DNA of 64,000 bases, taken from the NCBI RefSeq assembly GCF_001684335.1, contig NZ_LOIC01000080.1:136469-200468 (forward strand), read 5' to 3'. Each line of letters starts with the position of its first letter. Positions within the stretch are counted from its first letter, which is position 1. The position numbers and the translations under genes are program-made. Shown one piece after another: positions 63,993 to 64,000 of the stretch. The notes beneath the pieces were generated by a model, which worked only from the letters and a program-made list of their open reading frames with translations, was not told the origin of the DNA and did not search any database. The stretch is from Photorhabdus namnaonensis (GTDB taxonomy: Bacteria; Pseudomonadota; Gammaproteobacteria; Enterobacterales; Enterobacteriaceae).

Positions 63993-64000
63993 ATGAACAC
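63993..64000 (+). CDS. Start of a gene cut by the window edge
   Basis: ATGAACAC at the right edge follows an AAGAGG ribosome site about six bases upstream. It looks like the first codons of the next element gene, but nothing can be said about its product. Confidence 0.4.

Noticed and set aside
1..64000. CRISPR arrays and complete tRNA or rRNA genes
   Set aside because: No regularly spaced repeats and no complete cloverleaf were seen; the only tRNA sequence is the 3' half at 33809-33863.

Overview
The window looks like a chromosome segment of an entomopathogenic enteric bacterium, most likely Photorhabdus (Xenorhabdus is the next guess). The reasons are an EntD/NgrA-type phosphopantetheinyl transferase next to fimbrial loci, a 4-hydroxyphenylacetate (hpa) catabolic operon very close to the E. 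coli W proteins, AT-rich intergenic DNA, and a large SPI-7/PAPI-1/YAPI-class integrative element at a tRNA-Phe site. No rRNA gene, complete tRNA gene or CRISPR array was seen.

Region 1 (1-10040) is the hpa homoprotocatechuate meta-cleavage operon on the minus strand, in transcription order hpaG1, hpaG2, hpaE, hpaD, hpaF, an MFS exporter, a succinate-semialdehyde dehydrogenase, hpaH, hpaI and hpaX (cut by the window edge). The repressor hpaR is divergent. A 20-bp perfect palindrome overlaps the probable hpaG1 promoter. The usual enteric operon lacks the exporter and the dehydrogenase; the dehydrogenase would turn the succinic semialdehyde released by HpaI into succinate.

Region 2 (10027-26017) carries two chaperone-usher fimbrial loci. 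hpaR ends inside a 141-bp miniature inverted-repeat element, followed by a decayed copy of the ngrA 3' end. Next is a 316-bp segment bounded by 26-bp inverted repeats, which looks like a phase-variation promoter switch. It precedes a largely GC-rich plus-strand fimbrial operon (pilin, chaperone, minor pilin, two more chaperones, usher, adhesin). The intact ngrA lies on the minus strand beyond it. A second, AT-rich fimbrial operon on the minus strand encodes pilin, chaperone, usher and two paralogous tip adhesins; a usher 3'-end remnant between the adhesins shows a past duplication.

Region 3 (26018-33808) is sparse. It holds an LPS-type heptosyltransferase with a heptanucleotide repeat upstream, an unrecognised protein next to a LysR regulator, an orphan phage tail-fibre/assembly pair, and another unrecognised protein.

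Region 4 (33809-64000) is the left part of an integrative conjugative element that starts at a duplicated 3' half of tRNA-Phe. It has a partition/replication module (parA, dnaB-like, frameshifted parB, TraR/DksA-like, DUF2857, STY4528-type, PFL_4669-type), topoisomerase III, an STY4534/DUF3577 protein and SSB. A cargo site follows, with IS1182 and group II intron debris and a two-gene OLD-nuclease plus UvrD-helicase defence operon (Gabija-like, gajAB). The type IVb conjugative pilus operon pilLMNOPQRSUV comes next. The right end has a HigBA-like toxin-antitoxin pair, a short serine recombinase and other decayed genes. The integrase, the transfer secretion genes and the intact tRNA-Phe are expected beyond position 64000.
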